DNA of 64,000 nt. Origin: Crotophaga sulcirostris (Eukaryota > Chordata > Aves > Cuculiformes > Crotophagidae). Position 1 is the stretch's first letter, and every line of letters begins with the position of its first letter. Below the pieces are notes generated by a model, which saw only the letters and a program-made list of their open reading frames with translations, was not told the origin of the DNA and did not search any database. The position numbers were made by a program, and so were the translations under genes. This document shows, piece by piece, positions 50,816 through 62,060 of this stretch. The stretch spans positions 1,319,669 to 1,383,668 of the forward strand of contig VYZB01000118.1 in assembly GCA_013397455.1 (NCBI GenBank), read 5' to 3'.

Positions 50816-53800
50816 AAAATTTCTGTTTAAAATGTAATTCCTACCACTACGTGACTCAGTGTTTAAATACAACACAGCAAGGGGGCAATACTAGGAAAGT
50901 GGGTATGAGAGGCCATAGATACGAAGACTGGGATCAAGGAAGCTGATCAGAAACCTGTAGCTGAGATGGCAGGGCATGGCTTAGCTCCCCAGGGAATGGA
51001 TGAGCTTAAATTGTTCTGAGAAATCTGTGAGGAAATGCAAAAGTCAACGGGACAGAGCCCAGGTGAGAGGTGGCGTTCAGCACATCTGTGATGGATGACG
51101 GCTGAAGATACTGAGCAGATAAAATTACAGAGAGGAACAGAGAAGAGGGAATGTGGTAGAGAACTGCCTTGTGACAAATCCACTGCACTGAATCAGCATC
51201 TTCAATACTCTCTGTAATTCCTAATGTAATCTTCCTTTCAGAAAGGGCTGCCTTATTTGATAAGCCAGACAGTGATTTTCTGATGTGCAGAGCCTCTCCA
51301 GGGGCTCAAAATTTCTTCAAGAAGCAGTGCTGTAAATAAATAGCCTATGCATGAAGGAAAGGAGAGGCACAAACCAGAACATACGTGCTGCTGTATTTGA
51401 CAGACAATTTCTATCTGGTGCTATGGCTTAGCCTGTATGGAAGATGTAAGCAGAGGCAAATAAAGTTATTTGGAAAAGGTGCTGCTGATAGACATATTGG
51501 CATTCTAGTCATGTCTGAGTGGGTATGGTAGTGATCAACACAGCAGTGACACAAGATGTAGTGGGGGAAACAATTTCTGTTCCAAAGAACAGAAGAGCTT
51601 CTCTCACCTGCCAATCCCTTCAAAACCCACAGAATAAAAAAAAAAAGAGATATATTTATACAACATTTAAATGACAATCTGTTGTTGCTTGCAGTTTAGA
51701 TAAGGCCAAATTTGCTTGAGTCCCAAAATAATTCTTTTTTCATTCAATGACAAGATAAGGGGGCAGGAGGAAGATGCTGCAGAAAACAAGGTTATTTGTT
51801 CCATCATTTTAACTACATCTTTTGCTCCTTCCCTTTTCGCAATCAATATGGTTCTTTCTACAATACACATATTCCACACACAAGGGTGCAATGGCCTCAC
51901 AGGTCAGATGTTATTAGGGATCAGCAGGTTGCACAAGCAGCATAATGGACACCAAAAAAAGCAACCAAACAAGGTTAGCCCAAAAGACAGAACATGCCCC
52001 TCCTGTAAGCTTTTCAGTTACAATCATATCTTCTACAGGTCTGTACATCCATGCCAGTCAGAATGTACAAGCAGATATTTTATTTTTGTACAGAGCAGTT
52101 TGGAGAGCATCAGAACATAGATGCAATTTTCTGTCTTTCTGTTTTTGTGGGGTTTTTTGGCAGTATTCTAAATAAGGATGCAGGAGCACCAGCAAATACA
52201 AAACTCTGCTGCTTAAGGCAAACACCCCATGTATTCTCTTACACAAATATTTCATTTAAATAAAAAAAATAATAAATTTCTGAATTTTTTCTTAAAATAA
52301 GTTAGGGTAAAAGGTCTAACTGCTCCTGCTCATATGAAACCTAAGTATTTATTTGCAAGTCTCCCTCTTTATTAGTTGCCAACTTTTTTCAATATATATA
52401 GTCATCTTCAATCTATCTGCTTATGTACTATTAGCTGTTACTTTTTGCACATACTGTTCCATTTTTTTGGTTTTTTTTTAAAAAAAATGTGTTGAAGCAT
52501 AAAATGAAACACATTCTCTCTCAAGTTTCACTTTCTGATTAAATAAAGCAACCTCATTTAAGCCCTTTCTGCAAGGCAGACAAAACACCTTGATGCTCAC
52601 AAGTACATGTTTTACGCACCTTACAAATTGAATAATTCCTCTCAGCTTCTTTTATGCAGAAAAGGTCTGCTTAATATAACAACATTGCCACACAAAATAG
52701 CAGCAGTCTAGACACCATTTTCATGTTGCATTTTCAGTGGCTACACGGAAACATCAAGTCATATTCCTAACAATATATTCTTCCAGCTGTGTATTTAAAT
52801 TTGCAAATAATGAGATAATTTCACCAACCTAACATCCTGAGAATGTATTCAATGTATTTGAATTTTTGATCACATTTTAAATTTTTCCTTCTTTGAATGG
52901 ACAAAGTATCAATCATTATTCTTTTGCAGTTGCCATAGTTTAATTATTTTTTTTTAATTCCAAACATCAGAAGATTGACAGTGATACCAATCTTAGTATC
53001 AGATTTGAAATACTAACAGATCTTAAAACGCTGTAGCTGTGCTATATAAATTTTTATTACAGGAGCTTCATTGGTTACTTGTTTTGTACTGGCAAAAAAA
53101 TTAAAATCACTAGTCATCCCATAATTTTTAAGATCTTACAGTTACCTATTCGTTTAGTTCAAAACCATAAACAGTATCAGAGCATGATAGTCAGAAGACT
53201 AAATAAAGTAAAACTCATCTGCAAAATGCTCTTTTACACATAACATGCCCTTTTGGCATTTCTGCACTCATTAAACACTGTTGTTCGCATCTATTGCTGG
53301 CTTTTTGAGATCCTAATTTAAATCTTTGACAAAAATATTCTGTAACTTGTGTGGCAATCAAAATGCAAATTTGCAATGGTTTGCAAAGGGTTACTACTAA
53401 AAAGGTGAGAAAACATTCTTGCTACATAGTTAAAAGTGCTGAATTTGGGGGAAAGAAGGGCAAACAACAGAATTAATCATATGGATAACAATGTTTGCCC
53501 AGCTTTCACATAAACAGTAGGGCTGTGATCACTCGAGCTGTGCATTTGTCACCCTTATGTTCAGAAAGCATTCATGCATTTCCTCTAACAAAAAAAAAAA
53601 AAATCTAAGCTCAACATCAGCACTCAAGTTTTTTATATTAAGAGATGCTTCAGTTCTAGGACAGTACCAAATCTATGCCAGAAGCTGACTGTGTTGAATG
53701 TACGAGAGACTTCTGTTATGAAAATAGTCACTCCAGGAGATGACTGTTAAGATTTTTGATTTGACAATCTGACTCTATCCCAAAGGCTCAGTGCGTTTGC

Positions 53801-54232
53801 AACACAAGTCCAATCAAATCTGTACCAAGCTAAAAAGTAATCACTTTCTGTGAAGACCATTAGCAGATTAAGCCAGGGATAAAAAACTGAAAAAAAAAAG
53901 TTACATGTATTTATCAAAGGGCAGAAAAACAATGGTTTGTACATAAGCTATCTCTTCAATGTATTTAGGTAAGTGATTAGTCTTCCTCTTATCACTATCA
54001 CCTTACTATTTGACTTCATCTCAGCCATACTGTGACCCAAATACAGTAGATATACCAACAGCCAGATCAAATCTGATTCCAGCAGCAGGATTTGTAGGTC
54101 TACTGATATATTAGGGATAACCGATGGGAGCTTTCTTGGCTTTGCTTACAACTGACTTTATTCAAATTAAGCACACCGGTGAGAGTAACTCAAATTCCAG
54201 AAATCATTTTGCTGAACCAACTTGAACAATCA

Positions 54233-54266
54233 AAAGGAAAATGAAAGGAAAAGGAAAAGGAAAATA
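54233..54266. repeat. (AAAGGA)n-like purine microsatellite
   Basis: Imperfect tandem AAAAGG/AAAGGA units. Confidence 0.75.
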
Positions 54267-55436
54267 CCTGAGCAAGTATGCACAGTAAGGATGAAACTAC
54301 ACATCATTAATATACCTTTAAAGGTCGCAGGGTTATGAAAAGATGTATTTCGGGACTGTGTTAGAAACAAAGAACTGTTACCTGTTTGTAATGACTTGAG
54401 ACCAAATCCTGCTTATCCTAGATTGAGCAAAACTTGCCAGGCAAACCAAGGGGAAGGAATATTATGAGGTTTCCTGAAAGATTTCCCCTGTGTCATCTTG
54501 TCTGAGAGAAGCAATGAGGATTTTCCAAATGAAGTAGGCAGCGATTCTGTCCCTAAACCTCTTGATCCTGTGATCCCTTTGAAAACATGAGGCCATCTGC
54601 CACAGAGACTTTGTTCCTGCCACTTGTAGTATACACCCATTCTGAACCATGCCCTTTGCTTTACATGACACTCTCAGAGATTCTTCCTGCCACTGCTATG
54701 AAAATCAGGATGATGTAGATCTTGCTTAATCAAGTTGAAAGCATGCAGTAAGAGGAGATTCTTTTCTCTCCTTCTGTATTTTTACAGTTGCTTTATGTTC
54801 CTTGGAGGCTTTCTTTCACTCTCTAGTATGTATTGTAAACTTTCAATTATTTTATTCTTTACAAGCCACTCATTTTTCTCCAGTGAGACTGCTGATCACA
54901 GAAACCTTTTATTTTTCATGCCTTGGGGTTTGGCATCTAGCACAAAGTTTCTTTGACTTTGCCTTCTCTTTTTGCACAGACAGTATGCCTTCGCAACATG
55001 CAACCAAAATGTCTTCATGCTTTCTCTAAGGCTGATGTTGTTACTTCCACCTCACCCAGTCCCATCAAACACATATCTTCCAACGTTTTCACTGCTTGAG
55101 TCTTAGGACCTTCCTCATGCCATGCCTATTGACTTTGGCTGTCACAGGACAATAGGAGTCATTACACAGATAGCTGTTCCTTTCTACATTCTTTTCTAGA
55201 TTCTATCAATTAGACTCAGAGACTAATTAGAGCCTTTCAGAGTTTAACTGATATAGATTATAGTTTTGGAGTCTGATTTATGGCTCTATTCACCATTTTC
55301 TACAGTGCTAATGCTATGAACCCTTAAATACTTTCCACCCATTCATATCTGCACCTTCCGTTAAGAATCTGGCTGTACCCTAGTCTCTAAACATACAAGT
55401 CATATACTTATAAGGTTGGTAAAGTCTACCACATAA

Positions 55437-55496
55437 GCTATATATAAATACAAATATATAAAGAAAATATATACATACATATAAATATATATATAA
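55437..55496. repeat. AT-rich (TATA/CATA)n tract
   Basis: Alternating TATA, CATA and AAATATA units immediately left of the CR1 insertion at 55497. Confidence 0.75.
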
Positions 55497-55830
55497 AAGG
55501 AGGTTCTAGTAAGGCAGGGGTTGGTCTCTTCTCTCAGGTTACCAGTGACAGAACTAGAGGACATGGACTCAAGCTTCATCAGGGAAAGTTTAGGCTTGAT
55601 GTTAGGAAAAAGTTCTTCACTGAAAGGGTGATTGGCCATTGGAATGCGCTGCCCAGGGAGGCGGTGGAGTCGCCGACCCTGGAGGTGTTTAAGAGGAGAT
55701 TGGATGAGGCACTCAGTGCCATGGTTTAGATGATGGGTTGGTGTTAGTGTTAGGCTACAGGTTGGACTCGATGATCTCAGAGATCCTTTCCAACCTTGTA
55801 ATACTGTGATACTATGTGATACTGCGATAT
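55497..55830 (+). mobile_element. CR1 LINE 3' end fragment
   Basis: The sense strand runs from [21 protein letters not shown] codons, through a [26 protein letters not shown] segment and the gtggagtcgccgaccctgga segment, to the 3' UTR (aggttggactcgatgatctc) and repeated ACTGTGAT octamers. It is 5'-truncated and belongs to the same subfamily as 19078-19231 and 33044-33181. Confidence 0.93.
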
Positions 55831-56699
55831 TTTCATTCCACTGTTATTACATTTGTGACACCTAAATCAGACAGTGGTTTACATACTCATTTACCACATG
55901 AAAAACGGACATTATGCCACCACAGAAAAAGAATAATCCACACCAGTTCATCCAAGAGCTGTCACCAGTGCTGAGTCCTTCACCCTGCCAAGTACTTAAT
56001 TCACAGCCACATTTCTGCTGGGCATATTCTTGTCTTATGATTCAGATCTCCATTTTAGGTAACAGCTAAGCACACACACATGCCCACATGCAGCTATAAT
56101 TAACAAAGGAGATACAGAAATCCAAAGACACATGTCAATCCTTAACGCTTGTCTTTGTCTCTGATCCATTATTTATCTAAAACACTCTCTGCGTTGTGCT
56201 CAGGATCCCCAGACTCTCTTTGCTTAGCTATTGGAGCCACTCATGTCAAAAGGTGAAGCACTATCCTCTTGGTGTATGAAAACATGTCTGACCCTTCTCA
56301 GAGCCTACAGAACTCCCCTCAGACCTGAGCCTTTGCTCGTTTCACAACTACTTCTAGAAATTTTAGAACTTTGACACCTCCACCCCATTCACCAGATTAT
56401 TCACTTTCATTTCACTGCAGAGAAGTCAGGGTAAGGAGGCTTTGAACTGAATTATGTGCCAGAAATAACACCTGAATGGACAAACTGATAGTATCTGACA
56501 GATACATGTCATCACTTCTATTGATTCACATTAGGCTCTCTACACACTAAATTTCAGACTAAAAGTAAAAAGTTACGTATATTACAAATAATTTACTTCC
56601 AATATTTAACAGAAAGAACAATCAGTAAATCGAATGCAAGGACAGCCAACTCCAAGCCCTTAGAAAAGCAATTTGGTTGTAGAACATAAACAAGACCAG

Positions 56700-56780
56700 A
56701 AAATAAATGTAAAAAAAACAAACAAACTAACTAAACAAAAACAAACCACACCACAAAACGAACAAAGGAAAAAACCAAAC
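56700..56780. repeat. A/C-rich low-complexity tract
   Basis: Runs of AAAC, AAAAC, CTAA and CCACA units with almost no T or G. Confidence 0.8.
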
Positions 56781-59700
56781 CCCATAAGACATGCTTCAGG
56801 TTGAATGCTCAAGATCATCCAAAAATCACCCCAGATTACACAGTGGGCTCATGCATCTGACAAGTAGCCATTACCTCATCCAACTGCCACATGGATGTAC
56901 AAGGTCTAGAGCTGGCTTGTGGGACTGTCCAGAACAAACAGCTGACTGTAGCAAGGAAGGCTGGGAACCACGTTTTTCATTGGAACCATGTACTTCTGTA
57001 GAATGAAGTTCCAGTTTTAACTAACACAACAATGGGAGGCAATTCTACTACTTTAAGCCAACATGTAAGTTTTTTCTAGGCTTATGCACATACGCACTGT
57101 AAGTGATCTCAGATACACAGGCTCTACACTTCTCATCTGTATCACAGCCTTTGGTCAGTTAATTATTTCTTCACCTGCACTTTACGTTGCTGTTCTCTCT
57201 GTAGAGTACACAATTCCACTGCAGAACAAGAATTGCATCAAATATGACTTTCAGAAAAGAATGAGTCATTTATTGAATCCTAAATTTGTTATGTAATTTA
57301 TTTATTTTTAAACACAGCTTGATCTCCTGTTCAAACTCTATCTGTACACCTCAGTGTCTGCATAGCTTGCAGAATTAAGCACATCATTCAGCACAGAGAT
57401 AATTAATTTTGGTTCTTTTAATATATATACCAGTACCAGAGGCCCAAACACCCCAAGGATCCTTCTGCAGCTTTCAGCACATCAGCACTTTTACTTCAGC
57501 ACAACTCACTGTCTTTCATGCCTCTTTGAAAAGATTTGGCTTGTGTTGAGGCTCTTTCTCCAAAAAGAAATAGACATTCGGGAAACAAAATCTTACACAA
57601 CATGAAATCAACATCAGTGCTTCTCTTGTAATACTTTCTCTTATTGTTTTAAAATATATGATTTTCTGAAAGCCTGGAGGGCGGTGAATCTGACTCCTGA
57701 GTTTCACATCACATATTGGCATTTCAAGTGCAACTGTCACAAAATAAGACTATGCTAAACAAGCATACTACATAGAGTGAGTCTTTTGACTGTGGGAGAA
57801 ATTGTACTAAGTGATCATGAAATTATTAGCAGAATCATCCTAAGGGCTCTCAGGTCCCAAAGTCACGCAGTAATCCATTATCTCTTCCTATTTTTGGGGT
57901 ACCTCCATCCTTGAAGGTATGAAACACCTATCTTCCAGCTCTCTACTGCACAGCTCTCATTTACTTTCTCTATATTGCTCACTCTCACACAGAGTTCCTA
58001 TTCCTAATATTAATAAGATATTTAGACTGAAAGTTTATGGTAATCACACGGATGAAGACATAAATGGGTACATCAGAGTTTCATGCTACTTGAACATTCT
58101 TGATCTGTGTTCTTATTCTAAATAGAGAACTCCAGGCTTAACACCGCTAGTTACCAGATATGTAAGTATGGCTTATTTGGGATCTCATACTATGCATGCA
58201 TTTAGTTCTTAAGGAAAAGGTTAAACAGCCTCATTCATTCTGCAATTTGATGAAATATGGAGTTAAGAATTCGACTTAGTCTAAAATCAACTACTTGAGA
58301 GTAAACAAAGTTCTTGCCTAAATATCACCAGAGTGTCTCCTAGGTCCTCAATGGACATTAGTTGTTTCCAAAAAGTTTCTAACAGAAATGATCACTTTTT
58401 GATTGGCGAGATAGAAAGCATGCATGTGGCTAAGTAAGAAAAAAACAATAGCCACAGCCATTACAGTTTATTGGAGTAACATATTCACTTATATATTTAC
58501 TTATAGCCCACATGTATTTAGTAGATCTAAACTGACTGATCAGACAATATTTCCACCTACAAACCCACCAATTGTTTGATGACAAAGGACTTTTTGTACC
58601 TGCATATACATGTAGCTCTGACACTGGAGACATATGTATGAAACACTAACCTCTATTTTTTAGTTATTATTTCACTATCATAACTTCAGCTATGAAATAA
58701 ATTGTTCATGACTTAACCATGACGCAATTTGGATTTGTTAAAGTTGCATGACAGAAGTCAAAATGATAAAACCTAATGATTAATTTATTAGAAATAACAG
58801 AAAAAAGTGGCTGTTGATGGAAGAAATATATAATATATACACTTTATGGATCACAAGTATTATATAATTGTTTCCTTTCTACACCCCACCTGCTAGTAAG
58901 TCTTCCAAATCTCTGAAAAAGAGTTACTGTCTTCTAGTACAGTCTTACAAAAATTAGATGATCCAAGGTCAATTATGGGTGCTATTCAGTATTGAGCCAA
59001 GTTCCAATTTATACTACAATATATCATAATTTTTCAGTGTCAGAAAAGTCAGCACTGTTATTGGATTAGCTGAATCCATTCCAATCTGAAAACAGCTCTG
59101 GTTTCAGTATTCTGACAAGACTGTCGTCTCACTGTACTCTAAGCAATACATGCATTGACCCCTGAAAGGACAGGCAGTTTAAGTTGTTTGTATCATTTAA
59201 GGGAAAACAGAACCAGACATGTAGCATATATATACAACTAAAATTACCAGAGTGTCTTGGCATGTCTGTAAACAAATACTGGACTTTCAGACTGTAGATT
59301 TCAAAAATGTAAGTCTCTAAGCAGGAAAATACTTGTGATACATTATGCTGCAACACATCATTTAAGAAATCCATTTCAATGAATTCACATATACAGCTCT
59401 ATTGAAATTCAGTTTTAGAACCATTCCCAGAGCACATGGCAAAAGAGATACACAGGTTTCAGATAGCTTTGTAAGATACAGCAGAGGACACAAAGGTAGC
59501 TACCTTCAGAAGTGGATTATCCATCACCATACACCTGCCTTCCAAACTGGTTTGCTTACCTTTTGTGGCCTTTCCTCTTCTGGGATTGTGAAAGAAGGCC
59601 AACTTACCCAAAGTGACATTTGTATCTAAACAATAACCATTGAACTCAGCTTTTCCACCAGCAAGATCAAATCAAGTTTCTTTAATACACTGATAAATAG

Positions 59701-60101
59701 CATGTGTTAACTAGCTGACATCAAACAGCAGCAGATTTGGCTGGTGTTAATCCATCGTTTGTCTGAAACTCAGGGGCCTGTTCTAAAGCATCTCACATAC
59801 AGCTTTAACCCACCACCGGAGCTCAGTTTCCAACTGTTTTGGTCTTCAATCAGAATAATGAGGGGGTAAAGGCTGACCTTTCTTCCTCTTAATCTGCAAG
59901 AAAATATAGTGGTGAGGCACTCTCTCAGACACGTGGCATTACACAACCCTTCCAAGTTACACATTAGAAGACCTAGTAAGTATTTGACTGCCCACAGCAT
60001 TTCTCAAGTCTCTGATCCATGCATTCTTGAACAACTTCTGGAGTCCTGCCAGACTGATAGGTACAGCTAAAGGAGACCAAGATTGGTATGTTCTATAACA
60101 T

Positions 60102-60151
60102 CATACTATACACATACTATACACATACTATATACATACTATATACATACC
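60102..60151. repeat. 11-bp tandem repeat, about 4.5 copies
   Basis: Unit CATACTATACA twice, then CATACTATATA twice, then a partial CATAC. The two unit variants are segregated rather than mixed. Confidence 0.9.
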
Positions 60152-60404
60152 ACACTAGTATGTCTTCTTTATTAGGGATAGATGTAGAATCTCAGCTGCA
60201 AACCAAGCATGACTAAATCACTGATGGAAATCTTAATTTTCAAAAAATGAGCCAGTGAGAATCCATAGTGAAAGAAAAAAAAAAAAGCCAGCAGAAGAGC
60301 AGTGTGAAAAATAGTTAACTTTGTTGGTGACAAGGTGGGTCCAAATAATAACTCTCATTTTTGTTGGCATCATTAGATTATATCATGCTGTGATTACATA
60401 GGGC

Positions 60405-60436
60405 TGCACTGCATATGTATGCATATGCATATACAA
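60405..60436. repeat. (GCATAT)n-like simple repeat
   Basis: Imperfect GCATATGTAT/GCATATGCATATAC units, partly palindromic. Confidence 0.65.
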
Positions 60437-61362
60437 GCATACACAAAGGTAAGCACACAAGAAGCTTCTAAGAATGAAAATTTTAAACCTAGTAAAGAAC
60501 ATGCTTTAGTTTACTCTTTTTAACTTGAAAGACTTCCAGCTACTACCCCAAACTTTATCAACAACAATGAGGAAAAGAATCCATCAATTATTTTTTTCAG
60601 CAAGTTGAATATAGCAACACTAAAATAGACATAGTTTTTCCTAAAATACTGGAGGAATCATTAGTGGCTCTTATAACAGTGGCCTAACATTTCAAGTCAA
60701 CTACAGCCCCTTTTTCAAAACCAAAACTTACGTACTAATTTAAAAATTGAATACTTAACAGCACATGTGTGGTAGTTGCACAGAATGTACTATCATGAAT
60801 GCAATCAGAAAGAACATTCTGTAATTAATACAAGAAAATAGAGACAGAGACCATCCTCTTCCAAAAAGCAGTAATAATGGTAGCATACACAGTGAAGTTT
60901 ATGCCAATACCCTCCAGGTGAAAACCTTAAATTTGAAATTCAGTGTCAAAGTATGTATAGAAGTTATCTTTTTATCTGTTACACAATGGATTTAAATTGC
61001 ATTGTGATTTTTAATCAAAGCTACAGCAGCCTCTTTCTCTGTACCCCCATATATAAAAACAACCATCCTTTGTCTTTTATACACATTATGTTGCAAAATA
61101 TTGCTTTGTATTGGTGTTGGGAGATTGGAAGGTGAAATGGAGGTCACCCAGTTCCCTGAGGTCAGCCAACACTAATAACACCAGCCTCTGGAGAATGCTG
61201 GCAGTGTCCCATTTCTCTCAAGGTCAAGCAACTACTGCAATCATTCAATGAGGGACTAATAAGACAATTCACATTCTTTTTTCTTTAGGGGTGAAAGACA
61301 CATTCATGCTGTTTCGATGGTTTAAAATTCTAGTAAACAAATTTCTATTCATAGAAAGGGCC

Positions 61363-61760
61363 TGTCCTGGTTTCAGCTTGAATAGAGTTAATTTTCTACC
61401 TAGTAGCAGGCATAGTGCTGTACTTTGGATTCAGTATGAGAATAATGTTGATAACATAGCCATATTTTAGTTGTTGTTAAGTAGTGCTTACACTGAGTCA
61501 AGGGCTTTTCAGCTTCTCATACTGCCCTGCCAGTGAGGAGGCTGGGGGTGCGCAAGAAATTGGGAAGGGACCCAGCTGGGACAGATGACACAAATTGACT
61601 AAAGGGATATCCCATACCATATGACATCATGCTGAGTACAAAACTGGAAGGAGTTGGCTGGGGTTTAGCAACTGCTGCTTGGGGACTGGCTGGGCATGAG
61701 TTTGTGGGCAGTAGGCAACTAAATTGTGCATCATTTGTTTTGAACAGCTTATTATTACCC
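61363..61760 (+). mobile_element. Truncated LTR of an avian ERVL-type endogenous retrovirus
   Basis: It begins TGTCCTGGTTTCAGCTTGAA and shares the 5' half of the LTR at 42521-43112: AATGTTGATAACA, AGTAGTGCTTACAC, GGGGGTGCGCAAGAA and CATATGACATCATGCTGAGT. It continues with the subtype-specific part (tggggactggctgggcatga, ttgtgcatcatttgttttg) and is lost near 61760, before the polyadenylation signal and the CA end. No internal retroviral coding sequence is visible. The two LTRs are 18 kb apart and of different subtypes, so they are separate insertions. Confidence 0.8.
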
Positions 61761-62060
61761 CCCCGGCCCTGTACGTCACACAGCCTCCCCATCCACATCT
61801 CTCAGCGGATTCACTTAGGCCAGTCTCTTCCTTCTCAGAGCTTTTCCACCCTGTTTTCTGAAGTCCTAGTACAGCATCCAGATCTAAACTGTGAACTCCC
61901 TTACTCCTGCCAACCCACTTTCCCCTTCGGTCTGACCCAAATCTCATCCCATATTAGCCTCCCTACGCACACAATATCCAGATACAGACTTCATTTTCCA
62001 AACAGTCATGCACAGGCAATTAGACATAGAAAAGTGGGATGCATCCAAGAAGGAAAAGGA
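61761..62060. other. Pyrimidine-rich, GC-elevated tract of unknown origin
   Basis: The plus strand is rich in C and T (a run of eight Cs near 61759, then tccccatccacatctctcag and ttactcctgccaacccactt). It sits directly after the broken end of an LTR. The open frame across it (61629-62075) starts inside the LTR and has no recognisable features. Confidence 0.4.

Noticed and set aside
51716..52120. Plus-strand open frame of 134 codons
   Set aside because: Overlapping frames of similar quality exist on both strands. It has no homologous motif, splice context or codon pattern, so chance is enough.
42521..61760. One ERV provirus bounded by the two LTRs
   Set aside because: The LTRs are 18 kb apart and of different subtypes, with no gag, pol or env-like frame between them. 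They are independent insertions.
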